Shown piece after piece: positions 24,337 through 33,615 of a stretch of DNA of 33,789 bases. Within the stretch, counting starts at the first letter, position 1; each line of letters opens with the position of its first letter. Below the pieces are notes generated by a model, which searched no databases, was not told where the DNA came from, and saw only the letters and a program-made list of their open reading frames with translations. Source of the DNA: Actinomycetes bacterium. GTDB taxonomy: Bacteria; Actinomycetota; Actinomycetes; Streptosporangiales; Streptosporangiaceae. A program made the position numbers and the translations under genes. The stretch lies in NCBI GenBank assembly GCA_021792405.1, contig JAJYUU010000049.1:1-33789 (forward strand). Reading direction: 5' to 3'.

Positions 24337-25947
24337 GTGAGTAGCGGCGGGGCTGTGCTTGCGGTAGTGATAGTCGGCTGCCTGGCCGCGCTGGGTGCTC
24401 TGGGCGTCTTGGTTGTCCTGCTGCGCCGCGGTAGCGGCGTACCGTCGGTGCCTCCTGGACGGCCGGAGGCCGTCGGGCTGACCGAAGCGGACACCGCACG
24501 GCTGCAGGCCGAAGCCGACGTTCATGCAGCTCAGCTGACGGCCCAGGCTGAGCGCGAGGCGGCTGAGATTCTCGGTAAGGCCGCTGCGGCGGCTGCCGCG
24601 GCAGCCGAGACGACGCGGGACGCCGAGGCAGCGGCCAAGGCGGCGATGGACGAGGTCAGGCGGCTGCGCGCGGACCTTGAACGGCGCGAGGATCGGCTCG
24701 GGCAGCGCGAGCAGCGGATCGACGAGCTCGCCAGGAAGGCCGACGAGCGCTCGGCGGACCTGGACGCGCGCAAGGCCGAGCTCGACCGCCTCGATGCTGA
24801 TCGCCGCGCAGAGCTGGAACGGGTCGCGGGCCTGACCGCCGAGGCCGCGAAGGCCGAGCTAGTCGCCGCGATCGAGAACCAGGCCAAGCGCGACGCCGTG
24901 CGCATCGTCAGGGATATCGAGGCCGACGCGCAGAAGGAGGGCGGCAAACGGGCCCGCAAGATCGTGACGCTCGCGATCCAGCGGATCGCCAGTGAGCAGA
25001 CCAGCGAGTCGGTCGTATCGGTGCTGCATCTGCCCGGCGATGAGATGAAGGGGCGGATCATCGGCCGCGAGGGTCGCAACATCCGTGCCTTCGAGTCGGT
25101 GACCGGCGTGAACCTGATTATCGATGACACTCCTGAGGCGGTGCTGCTGTCCTGCTTCGATCCGGTCCGCCGTGAGGTTGGCAGGCTGACGCTGGAGCGG
25201 CTCGTGCTGGACGGCCGGATCCACCCGCAGCGGATCGAGGAGGCCTACGAGCGCAGCAAAGCGGAGATCGAAGCGCTGTGCGTGCGCGCGGGCGAGGACG
25301 CGCTAGTGGATGTCGGGATCACGGACATGCACCCGGAGCTCACGAACTTGCTTGGCCGGCTGCGCTACCGCACGTCCTACGGTCAGAACGTGCTCAGGCA
25401 CCTGATCGAGTCGGCGCACATCGCCGGCATGATGGGCAGCGAGCTCGGCATGGACCCGGCGCTGATGAAGCGCTGCACACTGCTGCATGACATCGGCAAG
25501 GCGCTCACCCATGAGGTACAGGGCAGCCACGCACTGATCGGCGCAGAGATCGCCCGCAAGTACGGCGAGCCGGAGGATGTCGTGCACGCGATCGAAGCGC
25601 ACCACAACGAGGTCGAGGTGCGCACCGTCGAGGCGGTTCTCACCCAGGCGGCCGACGCGATCAGTGGCAGCCGGCCTGGTGCGCGCCGGGAATCGCTCGA
25701 GGCATATGTGAGGCGCCTCGAGCGGCTGGAGCAGATCGCGCTGGCGCAGGACGGGGTCGAGAAGGTGTTCGCGATGCAGGCCGGCCGGGAGATCAGGGTG
25801 ATGGTCAAGCCCGGCGAGGTCGACGACATCCAGGCTCAGGTCATCGCCCGCGACGTAGCCAAGCGGGTCGAGGACGAACTCACCTACCCCGGCCAGATCC
25901 GGGTCACGGTGATCCGCGAGTCGCGAGCCATCGAGTTCGCCCGCTAG
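24337..25947 (+). CDS. rny: Ribonuclease Y
   Basis: This 536-residue membrane-anchored endoribonuclease initiates mRNA decay. Layout: one N-terminal membrane helix (residues about 6-30), a long charged coiled coil (about 50-200, rich in Ala, Glu and Arg), a KH RNA-binding domain around the GRIIGREGRN motif (239-248), and an HD phosphohydrolase domain with LLHDIGKALTHEV (His384-Asp385) and later the AHHNEVE segment. The length matches typical RNase Y. GTG 24337 with GGAGAGGGG upstream is chosen because the membrane helix follows at once; the frame extends 68 codons further upstream without family content. It follows recX in the genomic order and is convergent with the S9 peptidase gene (19 nt apart). 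Confidence 0.94.
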   Translation: MSSGGAVLAVVIVGCLAALGALGVLVVLLRRGSGVPSVPPGRPEAVGLTEADTARLQAEADVHAAQLTAQAEREAAEILGKAAAAAAAAAETTRDAEAAAKAAMDEVRRLRADLERREDRLGQREQRIDELARKADERSADLDARKAELDRLDADRRAELERVAGLTAEAAKAELVAAIENQAKRDAVRIVRDIEADAQKEGGKRARKIVTLAIQRIASEQTSESVVSVLHLPGDEMKGRIIGREGRNIRAFESVTGVNLIIDDTPEAVLLSCFDPVRREVGRLTLERLVLDGRIHPQRIEEAYERSKAEIEALCVRAGEDALVDVGITDMHPELTNLLGRLRYRTSYGQNVLRHLIESAHIAGMMGSELGMDPALMKRCTLLHDIGKALTHEVQGSHALIGAEIARKYGEPEDVVHAIEAHHNEVEVRTVEAVLTQAADAISGSRPGARRESLEAYVRRLERLEQIALAQDGVEKVFAMQAGREIRVMVKPGEVDDIQAQVIARDVAKRVEDELTYPGQIRVTVIRESRAIEFAR

Positions 25948-25966
25948 CCGGGGCGGCTCACGTTCG

Positions 25967-28108
25967 CTACCGATCCTGGTCGGTCCGGCCGGCAGTGATC
26001 TCGAGCTGAGGGATGCCAGGCGGGTTGAAGCCGAGGATCTGGCCGTAGAACGAGAGTTCAGCCTCGAGCGCGGCGACGACCGTCTCCGCCTTGCGGAAGC
26101 CATGCGACTCACCCTCGAAGGCGAGGTAAGCGTAGCTCGTCCCGTGTGCCGCCAGATCGGCAGCGATACTCTCGGCCTGCGCGGGCGGCACCACCGGGTC
26201 ATCGAGACCCTGTAGCAGCAGGATCGGGCATGTCGCCGCGGTCACGTGCCCGGCCGGCGCACGCTCGGTGTAGGTGACCTCGAAACCGGGCAGCGGCCCG
26301 ATCAGCCCGTCGAGATAGCGCGACTCGAAATCGTGCGTCGTCGCGGCGAAGCTGCGCAGGTCGGAGACGCCGAAGTAGGATGCGGCGGCACTGAACACCC
26401 GGCCGCGGCTCGTGCCCGTCGTGACGGCGGCCAGCGTGGTCCATCCCCCGGCCGAGCCACCGCGGATGGCTAGCCTGGCCGGGTCGGCGCCCGCCGACTC
26501 GGCGACCCAGCGCGCGGCCGCGATGGCATCCTGCACGTCAACGATTCCCCAGGCGCGGCGCAGCCGCTCACGGTACTGGCGGCCGTAGCCCGACGAGCCA
26601 CCGTAGTTCACGTCGATGACGCCGATGCCGCGGCTGGTGAAGTACGCCTTGCCGAGGTCGAGGACCGCGGAGGAGATGCCTGTGGGCCCGCCGTGCACCC
26701 ACACCACATACGGCGGCCGCTCCCCGGCGGGCCCGGTCACGTCGGGGTTAGCCGGCGGATAGAGGAACGCGTGGACCACCTGGCCGTACGGCCCCTCGAA
26801 GTCCACCTCCTGCGGGACCGGCAGGTAAGCCTCCTCGGGCTGGCCGGCCGGGCCGGCGCTGACAACCGAGGCTGTGCTGGTCCGGGTGTCGAAGAGGACG
26901 ACGGCAGCCGATGTGGTCGGCCCGCCGCCGATCGCGGCCACCGAGTCGCCGTCCGCCGACAGATCGAAGGTGACCTCCGCGACTGGCAGGTCGAGATCGG
27001 TCAGCTCGAACGACTCCGGGTCCAGGATGCCCAGGCGAGCCAGGCCTGCACCGTGCGCGACGGCCAGCCTGCCGTCGCGCAGCATCGCGAACGGCCGCGC
27101 GCCCAGCTGCCAGAGCGGCGCGGCGAACTCCTCGTCCGCGGGGAACAGGGCCAGCGGTGGCTCGCCGGCCAGCCCGACCTGGTAGATGTTCCACCATCCG
27201 GGCCAGTCGGTCGCCACGTAGAGGCTGGCGTTGTCGCGCCATACTGGCGCCAGCACGGACTCACGCTGGCCGCCCATCAGCGGCCTGCCCTTGCCCGGCA
27301 GGCCGTCCTTGACCGGCGCAACCCGCAGTTCAGTGCCGTCCCAGGGCATGTGCGGGTGATTCCAGCAGATCCAGGCAAGCCTCGTCCCGTCGGGAGAAGG
27401 TGTCGGGAATGCGAAGAAATCGAAGCCATCGACAAGAACGCGGATCGCCTCTGCCTTGCCAGCCGCAGAGCCGTCCAGTGGCACGGCCACGATCGCGCGG
27501 CTGACCTTGCCGCCGTCGTGCCGTTCCTGCACGCACCAGACCTCGGTCCGGTCCGGCGAGAGGACGAAGTCGGCGAAGCGCAGGGCCGCGCTGCCGAGCG
27601 GGCCCCCGCCGCTGCCCACTAGCACCTCGGCCGGGTCCGGCGTCAGCGGGGCCGGCTCGCCGCCGCCAGGCCCGGCCAGGTACAGGCGCTGGTCGGCGTA
27701 GTTGGCGAACAAGATGGAATAGCCGCCGCCGGAAGCGGTCGTAGTGTCCGGCCCGGCCTCGGTGCCTGGGATGGGCAGGTACGCCCGGCCGCCGTACTCG
27801 TGCACGCGAGTCCTGGCGTTCCAGGGCGCAGGCAGGAGCATGGCCGGCTCGCCGCCGCGGCTGTGCATCACCGTGATGCGCCCGCCCTGGCCGGGCAGCC
27901 CCTGCTGCCACCACACGTCGCTGCCGAGCACGGTCGGGGAACTGACCCTGACCTGGCCGGTCGCGGCCTGTTCGGCCGTGATGGGTGATGGCCATTCGCC
28001 AAACGGGACAGCGGGAACACTGGCCTGCGCACCGACGGATTCTGCTGACGGGCCGTCCGGCCTGATCGGGCCGACGGCGGCCTCGTTACCGCTGTCTGTC
28101 ATACGCAT
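25967..28108 (-). CDS. S9-family prolyl oligopeptidase-like serine peptidase
   Basis: This 713-residue protein has an N-terminal beta-propeller-like region (residues about 40-420, with repeated DG and WSPDG-like turns such as FPTPSPDGTRLAWICW) and a C-terminal alpha/beta-hydrolase domain. The catalytic triad is visible: Ser in GGSAGGWT (about residue 552), Asp in GLDDPV (about 637) and His in GESHGF (about 669). It resembles dipeptidyl aminopeptidase/acylaminoacyl peptidases and has no signal peptide, so it is probably cytoplasmic. Substrates are unknown. ATG 28108 and ATG 28102 are both possible starts; neither has a strong SD. It is divergent from miaB with about 155 nt between starts. Confidence 0.9.
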   Translation of the reverse strand: MRMTDSGNEAAVGPIRPDGPSAESVGAQASVPAVPFGEWPSPITAEQAATGQVRVSSPTVLGSDVWWQQGLPGQGGRITVMHSRGGEPAMLLPAPWNARTRVHEYGGRAYLPIPGTEAGPDTTTASGGGYSILFANYADQRLYLAGPGGGEPAPLTPDPAEVLVGSGGGPLGSAALRFADFVLSPDRTEVWCVQERHDGGKVSRAIVAVPLDGSAAGKAEAIRVLVDGFDFFAFPTPSPDGTRLAWICWNHPHMPWDGTELRVAPVKDGLPGKGRPLMGGQRESVLAPVWRDNASLYVATDWPGWWNIYQVGLAGEPPLALFPADEEFAAPLWQLGARPFAMLRDGRLAVAHGAGLARLGILDPESFELTDLDLPVAEVTFDLSADGDSVAAIGGGPTTSAAVVLFDTRTSTASVVSAGPAGQPEEAYLPVPQEVDFEGPYGQVVHAFLYPPANPDVTGPAGERPPYVVWVHGGPTGISSAVLDLGKAYFTSRGIGVIDVNYGGSSGYGRQYRERLRRAWGIVDVQDAIAAARWVAESAGADPARLAIRGGSAGGWTTLAAVTTGTSRGRVFSAAASYFGVSDLRSFAATTHDFESRYLDGLIGPLPGFEVTYTERAPAGHVTAATCPILLLQGLDDPVVPPAQAESIAADLAAHGTSYAYLAFEGESHGFRKAETVVAALEAELSFYGQILGFNPPGIPQLEITAGRTDQDR

Positions 28109-28264
28109 ATCGTGCCCTATCGGCCAGCCGCCGGTAGCGCTGAATGAGCACTCTCGCCACAATCCATGCGGCCGCAGGTAAACCGCCGGGCCCGGTCGCC
28201 CGTCTAACGGGGTTAGCCAGTCGGCGGTCCGCCGCCGCTCCTGCGGGCGTCTAACCTTGTCACC

Positions 28265-29755
28265 ATGGCCGGCGCAACCGCGGAGCGAAGTTTCGAGATC
28301 CGCACCTACGGGTGCCAGATGAACATGCATGACTCCGAGCGGCTGGCTGGCTTGCTGGAGGCAGCCGGCTACCGTCGCGCTGCTGCCGGGGTCGGCGCTG
28401 ACGTCGTCGTCTTCAACACCTGCGCGGTCCGGGAGAATGCCGACAATCGGCTCTACGGAAACCTCGGCCACCTGCTGCCGGTCAAGAACTCCCGGCCCGG
28501 AATGCAGATCGCGGTCGGCGGATGCCTGGCGCAGAAGGACCGGGCCGCGATTACCGAGCGCGCGCCGTGGGTGGATGTCGTCTTCGGCACTCATAACATC
28601 GGGTCCCTGCCCGTCCTGCTGGAGCGTGCCCGGGTGCGCCAGCAAGCGCAGGTCGAGATCCTGGAATCGCTGGAGCGCTTTCCCTCGGTACTGCCGGCCA
28701 GCCGTGAGTCGCCGTATTCAGCCTGGGTGGCCATCTCGGTCGGCTGCAACAACACCTGCACGTTCTGCATCGTGCCCAGCCTGCGCGGCCGGGAGGAGGA
28801 CCGCCGTCCGGGCGAGGTGCTGGCCGAGATCGGGGCCCTGGCCGCCGAGGGAGTGCTCGAAATCACCCTGCTGGGGCAGAACGTCAATTCCTACGGGGCG
28901 GGGTTCGGGGACCGGCTCGCTTTCCCCAAGCTGCTGCGCGCGTGCGGGAACGTAGCTGGCCTGGAGCGCGTCCGGTTCACGTCGCCGCATCCGCGCGATT
29001 TCACCGATGACGTCATCTCCGCGATGGCCGAGACGCCGAACGTGATGCCGCAACTGCACATGCCCCTGCAATCGGGCTCGGACGCGGTACTGCGCTCGAT
29101 GCGGCGCGCCTACAGGCGGGAAAAGTACCTTGCGATTCTCGACCGGGTCCGGTCGGCGATGCCGGAGGCCGCGATCACCACCGACATCATCGTCGGCTTT
29201 CCGGGCGAGACCGAGCAGGACTTCGCCGACACCCTTGACCTAGTCCGGCAGGCGCGGTTCGCGGGCGCCTTCACATTCCAGTACTCGATCCGGCCGGGCA
29301 CGCCCGCAGCGGACATGGCCGGCCAGGTCCCCGCCGATGTCGTCGCCGACCGCTACGAACGGCTGGCCGCCCTCGTCACCGAGGTGGCGCTGCAGGAGAA
29401 CCAGAAGCTGATGGGGCGCGAGGTCGAGGTCATGGTGGCTGACGGTGAGGGCCGGAAGGACAATGCCACGCACCGGATGTCCGGCCGGGCCAGAGACAAC
29501 AGGCTCGTGCATTTCACTCCCGCCGAGCCCGAGCCGCGACCGGGTGACGTGATCACCACGGTGGTGACCGGAGCGGCACCGCACTACCTGCTCGCCGATG
29601 GCGGCCCGGTGAGCGTGCGGCGCACCCGCGGCGGGGACGCATGGGAGGCGCGGCACGCGGGCGACGCCGACCCGGCAGGCGATCGCGAGATGGTCGCGGC
29701 AGCGGGAGGCAGCCCGGTCCTGCTCGGCATGCCAGCCCGCCGCCCGGGCCCGTGA
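28265..29755 (+). CDS. miaB: tRNA-2-methylthio-N6-dimethylallyladenosine synthase
   Basis: This 496-residue radical SAM enzyme adds a methylthio group to i6A37 of tRNAs. The N-terminal UPF0004 domain supplies three cysteines for the auxiliary [4Fe-4S] cluster: Cys17 (TYGCQMN), Cys53 (FNTCAVRE) and Cys87 (GGCLAQ). The radical SAM motif CNNTCTFC is at residues 161-168. The sequences [33 protein letters not shown] and [12 protein letters not shown] are MiaB hallmarks. A TRAM domain lies near the C-terminus, followed by a variable tail of about 45 residues. The start is ATG 28265. miaA, which makes the substrate i6A37, is encoded 280 nt downstream on the same strand. Confidence 0.96.
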   Translation: MAGATAERSFEIRTYGCQMNMHDSERLAGLLEAAGYRRAAAGVGADVVVFNTCAVRENADNRLYGNLGHLLPVKNSRPGMQIAVGGCLAQKDRAAITERAPWVDVVFGTHNIGSLPVLLERARVRQQAQVEILESLERFPSVLPASRESPYSAWVAISVGCNNTCTFCIVPSLRGREEDRRPGEVLAEIGALAAEGVLEITLLGQNVNSYGAGFGDRLAFPKLLRACGNVAGLERVRFTSPHPRDFTDDVISAMAETPNVMPQLHMPLQSGSDAVLRSMRRAYRREKYLAILDRVRSAMPEAAITTDIIVGFPGETEQDFADTLDLVRQARFAGAFTFQYSIRPGTPAADMAGQVPADVVADRYERLAALVTEVALQENQKLMGREVEVMVADGEGRKDNATHRMSGRARDNRLVHFTPAEPEPRPGDVITTVVTGAAPHYLLADGGPVSVRRTRGGDAWEARHAGDADPAGDREMVAAAGGSPVLLGMPARRPGP

Positions 29756-29797
29756 CCGCGGAGGCTCACGCTTCCTGCCGCGCATTAGCCTCCATGA

Positions 29798-29956
29798 TCA
29801 CGACCCGTCGTCGTCCTCGTCCTCGTCGTCGAAGTCGTAGTCGTCGTCTTCCTCATCGAACTCGTCGTCGAGGTCGAGTTCGTCCTCGTCCAGCTCATCG
29901 CCAAGGCCGAGGTCGTCCTCTTCGGCGGGCATGTCGAGGTCATCGGCGTACGTCAT
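29798..29956 (-). CDS. Highly acidic 52-residue protein, unknown function
   Basis: On the strand opposite to miaB and miaA an ATG at 29956, preceded by GGGGGA six bases upstream, opens a 52-residue frame ending at TGA 29798-29800. More than half of its residues are Asp or Glu (MTYADDLDMPAEED at the start, runs such as DEEDDDYDFDDEDEDD near the end), and it has no lysine or arginine. Such a protein would be disordered and could mimic nucleic acid or bind cations. The opposite strand is Arg-rich and looks non-coding. I recognise no family. The start signal and the clean frame support a real gene, though low-complexity DNA can mimic one. Confidence 0.6.
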   Translation of the reverse strand: MTYADDLDMPAEEDDLGLGDELDEDELDLDDEFDEEDDDYDFDDEDEDDDGS

Positions 29957-30034
29957 ATTTCCCCCAAGCGCTGGGTGGCCATCCAGCCACCTCGCCTGTG
30001 CAGGGACCTACCCTGCGCCTGCCAGAATGAAGCA

Positions 30035-30940
30035 ATGCTACGGCCAGTCATCGCTGTCGTGGGGCCGACGGCCGCAGGCAAGTCGGAACTCTCGCTGACG
30101 CTGGCTCGTACGCTCGGCGGCGAGATCGTGAACGCCGACTCGATGCAGCTCTACCAGGGCATGGACATCGGCACCGCGAAGCTGACCGAAGCCGAGCGGG
30201 CCGGCGTCCCGCATCATCTGCTGGACATCTGGCCGGTTACTCAGCCCGCTAGCGTGTCGGCGTATCAGCGGCTCGCCCGGCAGGCCATCGACGACATCAG
30301 GAGACGCGGCCGGACCGCGATCCTGGTCGGCGGCTCCGGGCTCTACGTCCGGGCCGCGATCGACAAGCTCCAGTTCCCCGGTACCGACGCCGGACTGCGC
30401 GCAAACCTGGAACGTGAGCTTGAGCGGGCGGGCGCGGCAGTCCTGCACTCGCGGCTGGCGGCGCTGGACCCGGCCGCCGCTGCGGCGATCCTGCCTGGCA
30501 ACGGACGGCGCATCGTCCGTGCGCTCGAGGTCATCGAGCTGTCTGGCCGGCCATTCAGCGCGACATTGCCGGCGTATGAGTCGGTCTATCCGGTGACACA
30601 GATCGGCGTGGCCGTGCCGCGGCCCGAACTCGACCAGCGGATCGCCGAGCGGGTTCGCCGGATGCGGCAGCTCGGCCTGGTGGCGGAGGTCCGGCGACTT
30701 GAGCTAGCCGGGCTGCGGGCCGGATTCACCGCCAGCCGGGCGCTCGGCTACGCCCAGGTGCTCCGTTTCCTTGCTGGTGAATGCACCGAGGATGCGGCAT
30801 TCGCGCAAACCATCACGGCAACGCGCCGGTTCGTCCGGCGCCAGGAGTCATGGTTCCGGCGGGACCCTAGGATCACCTGGATCCCGGCCGGACCGGACAG
30901 CGCGGACCGGGCGCTGAGCGTTATCCGGGCCGCAGGCTAG
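30035..30940 (+). CDS. miaA: tRNA dimethylallyltransferase
   Basis: This 301-residue enzyme transfers a dimethylallyl group to N6 of A37 in tRNAs reading codons that start with U; MiaB then acts on the product. The P-loop GPTAAGKS is at residues 10-17, followed by VNADSMQLYQGMDIGTAK, GVPHHLLDIWPV, LVGGSGLYVRAAID and the C-terminal SRALGYAQVLRFLAGE and TRRFVRRQESWFRRD. ATG 30035 is chosen because the family start is a few residues before the P-loop; an in-frame upstream extension of 20 codons lacks family content. dapF follows 35 nt downstream, suggesting a miaA-dapF unit. Confidence 0.96.
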   Translation: MLRPVIAVVGPTAAGKSELSLTLARTLGGEIVNADSMQLYQGMDIGTAKLTEAERAGVPHHLLDIWPVTQPASVSAYQRLARQAIDDIRRRGRTAILVGGSGLYVRAAIDKLQFPGTDAGLRANLERELERAGAAVLHSRLAALDPAAAAAILPGNGRRIVRALEVIELSGRPFSATLPAYESVYPVTQIGVAVPRPELDQRIAERVRRMRQLGLVAEVRRLELAGLRAGFTASRALGYAQVLRFLAGECTEDAAFAQTITATRRFVRRQESWFRRDPRITWIPAGPDSADRALSVIRAAG

Positions 30941-30975
30941 CCAGCCGGGCCGGCCGGGCGGCTAGCATCGGGCAC

Positions 30976-31833
30976 ATGCGGTTCGCCAAGGGGCACGGGA
31001 CCGGCAACGATTTTGTGATCGTGCCCGACCCGCAAGGTCAGCTTGACCTGACGGTCGGGCTCGTGCGCGCCTTGTGCGACCGGCACTACGGCATCGGGGC
31101 GGACGGCGTGCTCCGTGTTGTCCGCTCGGCCATGGCCGGCACCGACGCGGCAGGGCAGAGCGCCGAGTGGTTCATGGACTACCGGAATGCCGACGGCAGC
31201 CTCGCCGAGATGTGCGGCAACGGCGTGCGGGTGTTCGCCCGTTACCTGCTTACTGAAGGGCTGGCTGTCGGACCGGAACTGGCCGTTGCCACCAGGGCAG
31301 GGACTAAGCCGGTCCGGGCTGAGGCAGACGGCCAGTTCACCGTGGACATGGGGGCCGCCGCTGTGCTAGGCGACGGCCAGGTGCAAGCGGGCGATCGGCG
31401 GATCGGCGGGCTGGCGATCTCGGTCGGGAACCCGCACCTGGCTTGCATCGTGACCGAGCCGCTGGCGGCCATCGACCTGACCGGTCCCGCCGTGCTGCGC
31501 CCGGCCGCGCTGCGCGCGGGGGCGAACATCGAAATCATCAGGGTGCTCGGCGACCGCAAGGTCGAGATGCGCGTGCACGAGCGCGGATCGGGGCTGACGC
31601 TGTCCTGCGGGACCGGAGCAGTCGCCGCCGCGGTTGCGGCAGCGGTGTTCACAGGGGAGTGGCCAGCGGAGACGACGGTGCCCTGGACCGTGCAGGTGCC
31701 GGGCGGCAAGCTCGCCGTGACACCGAGCATCACGGGCAGCTTGCTGACCGGCCCCGCGGAGATCGTGGCCACGGGGGAGCTGGCGGACGCCTGGCTGGCC
31801 GGCCACCTGCCCGCTGGGCTCCGCGCGGGCTGA
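30976..31833 (+). CDS. dapF: Diaminopimelate epimerase
   Basis: This 285-residue PLP-independent epimerase converts LL- to meso-diaminopimelate for lysine and peptidoglycan synthesis. It has FAKGHGTGNDFVIVPD at the N-terminus, the catalytic Cys80 in AEMCGNGVR and Cys211 in LSCGTGA, plus MDYRNADGS, SVGNPHLA and HERGSGLT. The gene starts at ATG 30976, 35 nt after miaA. It is convergent with the small minus-strand gene at 31847, the stops being 13 nt apart. Nothing appears damaged. Confidence 0.97.
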   Translation: MRFAKGHGTGNDFVIVPDPQGQLDLTVGLVRALCDRHYGIGADGVLRVVRSAMAGTDAAGQSAEWFMDYRNADGSLAEMCGNGVRVFARYLLTEGLAVGPELAVATRAGTKPVRAEADGQFTVDMGAAAVLGDGQVQAGDRRIGGLAISVGNPHLACIVTEPLAAIDLTGPAVLRPAALRAGANIEIIRVLGDRKVEMRVHERGSGLTLSCGTGAVAAAVAAAVFTGEWPAETTVPWTVQVPGGKLAVTPSITGSLLTGPAEIVATGELADAWLAGHLPAGLRAG

Positions 31834-31846
31834 GCCGGCTTCGATA

Positions 31847-32113
31847 TCACGACCGGGCCGGGCGAGCCGCAGCCGCGGCACGCGGGTCTGGCTGGACGGC
31901 GAGCTTGAGGCCGAGGTCGACGAGCTTCCAGCCGGTTCTCGTCCGCAGTGACTGGCGTGTCTGGCGTGTCCGCAGTGACCGGCGCGCCCGCAGTGACTGC
32001 CCGGCGCCGGCGCGCTGAGTTCGCGGCTGCCGCCCGCTGATGCGGCCGCCACTCAGCCGGTGCATCTCGGCGTGGCGCTGGCGGGCTAGCTCCTCGAACA
32101 TTCGCTGATTCAT
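31847..32113 (-). CDS. Small basic protein downstream of the DUF4097 gene
   Basis: This 88-residue protein starts at ATG 32113 with AGGAAGG upstream. It begins MNQRMFEELARQRHAEMHR and ends with RTGWKLVDLGLKLAV, an amphipathic or hydrophobic helix. The middle is Arg/Ser/Gln-rich, partly from short repeated DNA (CGCAGTGAC-like units near 31944-31996). I recall small actinomycete proteins with a similar layout (an N-terminal ELARxRxAEM helix and a C-terminal GWxLVxLGLRL helix), but no function. It lies 74 nt downstream of the DUF4097 gene on the same strand and may belong to its operon. Confidence 0.6.
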   Translation of the reverse strand: MNQRMFEELARQRHAEMHRLSGGRISGRQPRTQRAGAGQSLRARRSLRTRQTRQSLRTRTGWKLVDLGLKLAVQPDPRAAAAARPARS

Positions 32114-32187
32114 CTGACTTTGCCTTCCTGGTCGTCCCCCGGCCGTTGTGACGGCTGCGGGGAGCTGCGGAGATGCATCTGGACTGC

Positions 32188-33036
32188 CTACGGAACCACC
32201 GGGCTCGCGGCGTGGCCGGCCGGCCGGGCGGCGGATTCCGCCGCCTTGGTGACCCGGATGTCGCCACTGAGTGACTGGCACGCGATCCGCATCGCCGCGC
32301 CTGGCTCGGCCAGGTCATCCTCGCTGCCTGGGTCCAGGTCGCTGCGGATGCTGCCGGAGGTGCTGGCGAGATCGAGGTAAACGCCGATGCCCGGCACGAC
32401 GCCGACCTGCAGGTCACCTGACACGCTGCGGAGTTCGACCTGGCCGGCCGCGACGGCCCGGAGCTCGATGTCCCCACTGGCCGTCTGCGCGGTCACCGAA
32501 CTGGCGCAGTAGCCGATCGCGACGTCGCCGCTGGCGGTGGTGATCCGGGCGGGACCGTCGGCCCTCGCGAGCCGGACGTCACCTGACGCGGTGCGGATGG
32601 CGACGTCGTCGCCCGCCGTGTCGATGAGCACGTCCCCGCTGGCGGACTGCACGGTAACGGCACCGCTGATTGCCGCAGCGGTGAGGTCGCCGCTGGCGGT
32701 CTGCACGGCCAGGCCGCTGAGGCTGCCGACGCAGGCCAGGTCTGCTGAGGCGGTCTTGGCCGCGCAGGTAGATCCCTCCGGTGCCTTGATGGTCAGGTCC
32801 AGCCCTTGCCTGCGGCCGAATGCGCCCGTGCGCGGACCGCGGATGTACAGCTGCCCGTCCTCGAAAGCCACCTGAACGTGCGCCAGCAGGTCGCTGACGT
32901 CCGCGCCGGAGCGGCTGGGGGTAACTTCGACGGCGATCGTGCTGGTCGGCTCGCCGGACACCACGATGCTGCCGGAGATCCAGGAATCGATGCTGATGTC
33001 GACCGGATCAGGACATGCGAAATCCCACGTAGTCAT
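32188..33036 (-). CDS. DUF4097-family beta-repeat protein
   Basis: This 282-residue protein has a DUF4097 domain of right-handed parallel beta-helix type, with repeated T/SASGDV/I units (TASGDLTA, SASGDVLI, TASGDVRL, TASGDVAI, TASGDIEL, SVSGDLQV and SLSGDIRV). No signal peptide or membrane helix is seen, so it is probably cytoplasmic. DUF4097 proteins lack an established function; in Firmicutes some act with sensor systems. ATG 33036 has AGAAAGG upstream. It lies downstream of the ribbon-helix-helix gene and is likely expressed with it. Confidence 0.88.
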   Translation of the reverse strand: MTTWDFACPDPVDISIDSWISGSIVVSGEPTSTIAVEVTPSRSGADVSDLLAHVQVAFEDGQLYIRGPRTGAFGRRQGLDLTIKAPEGSTCAAKTASADLACVGSLSGLAVQTASGDLTAAAISGAVTVQSASGDVLIDTAGDDVAIRTASGDVRLARADGPARITTASGDVAIGYCASSVTAQTASGDIELRAVAAGQVELRSVSGDLQVGVVPGIGVYLDLASTSGSIRSDLDPGSEDDLAEPGAAMRIACQSLSGDIRVTKAAESAARPAGHAASPVVP

Positions 33037-33102
33037 GCTGGTGCCTTTCTGCTGGAACGCTGGTGCCTGAATGCGTGCGGGAACTGCTGGGCGGGCCGGC
33101 CG

Positions 33103-33615
33103 CTAGCTGCGGGCGAACCCGGTGTACCGCTTGCCCGTTCCGGGCCTGCCCGGCGAGGAAGGCGGGAACGGGGAGCGCTTGGCCGGGCCGCCGGGGGGAT
33201 TCTCCAGGGCCCGGCTGATAGCCCGGACGAGCCAGGAGTTCACCGACTGGCCTGCCGACAGCGCCGCGGCCTCCACCCGGGCCTTCATGCCCTCCGAGAT
33301 TCGCAGCGTCACGCGGCTGGTTCCCGCCTCGTCGCCGGCATCGGCCGTCTCCGGCGCCGCGTCATCCTGCGCCCGCGTGGTGCTGACGACGAACTCAGGC
33401 TCGGTGCCGGTCAGCCGGACGTCGACGGTCGCGCCGTCGAGGCTAGCGGTGATCTCGTCGGCCGCGGCCGACAGGACGTCGAGCAAGGCGAGTCGCACCG
33501 TGGAATCCAGGGTCTCCGACAGCATCTCGGCGGCCTTGGCTATGTCCGCACTGGCGAACCTGGTGATGGCGGTCAGTTCCCGCCGGAGCGATTCGGCGTA
33601 CTCGCTGAGATCCAT
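33103..33615 (-). CDS. Ribbon-helix-helix (HicB/Arc-like) regulator
   Basis: This 170-residue protein has a C-terminal ribbon-helix-helix DNA-binding segment (residues about 100-137: RVTLRISEGMKARVEAAAL then QSVNSWLVRAISRAL), as found in HicB- and Arc-type antitoxins and repressors. The N-terminal 90 residues are helical with a beta segment (VDVRLTGTEPEFVV). ATG 33615 lies inside a palindrome, ATGACGTCAT, and just beside further TGACG-type inverted repeats, so autorepression is likely. No HicA-like toxin gene is seen next to it; instead a DUF4097 gene follows, 66 nt downstream. It is probably the regulator of that cassette. Confidence 0.85.
   Translation of the reverse strand: MDLSEYAESLRRELTAITRFASADIAKAAEMLSETLDSTVRLALLDVLSAAADEITASLDGATVDVRLTGTEPEFVVSTTRAQDDAAPETADAGDEAGTSRVTLRISEGMKARVEAAALSAGQSVNSWLVRAISRALENPPGGPAKRSPFPPSSPGRPGTGKRYTGFARS

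Noticed and set aside
26693-27622. A 309-codon open frame on the plus strand
   Set aside because: It is antisense to the S9 peptidase propeller region and reads as an Arg/Gly/Asp-rich shadow.
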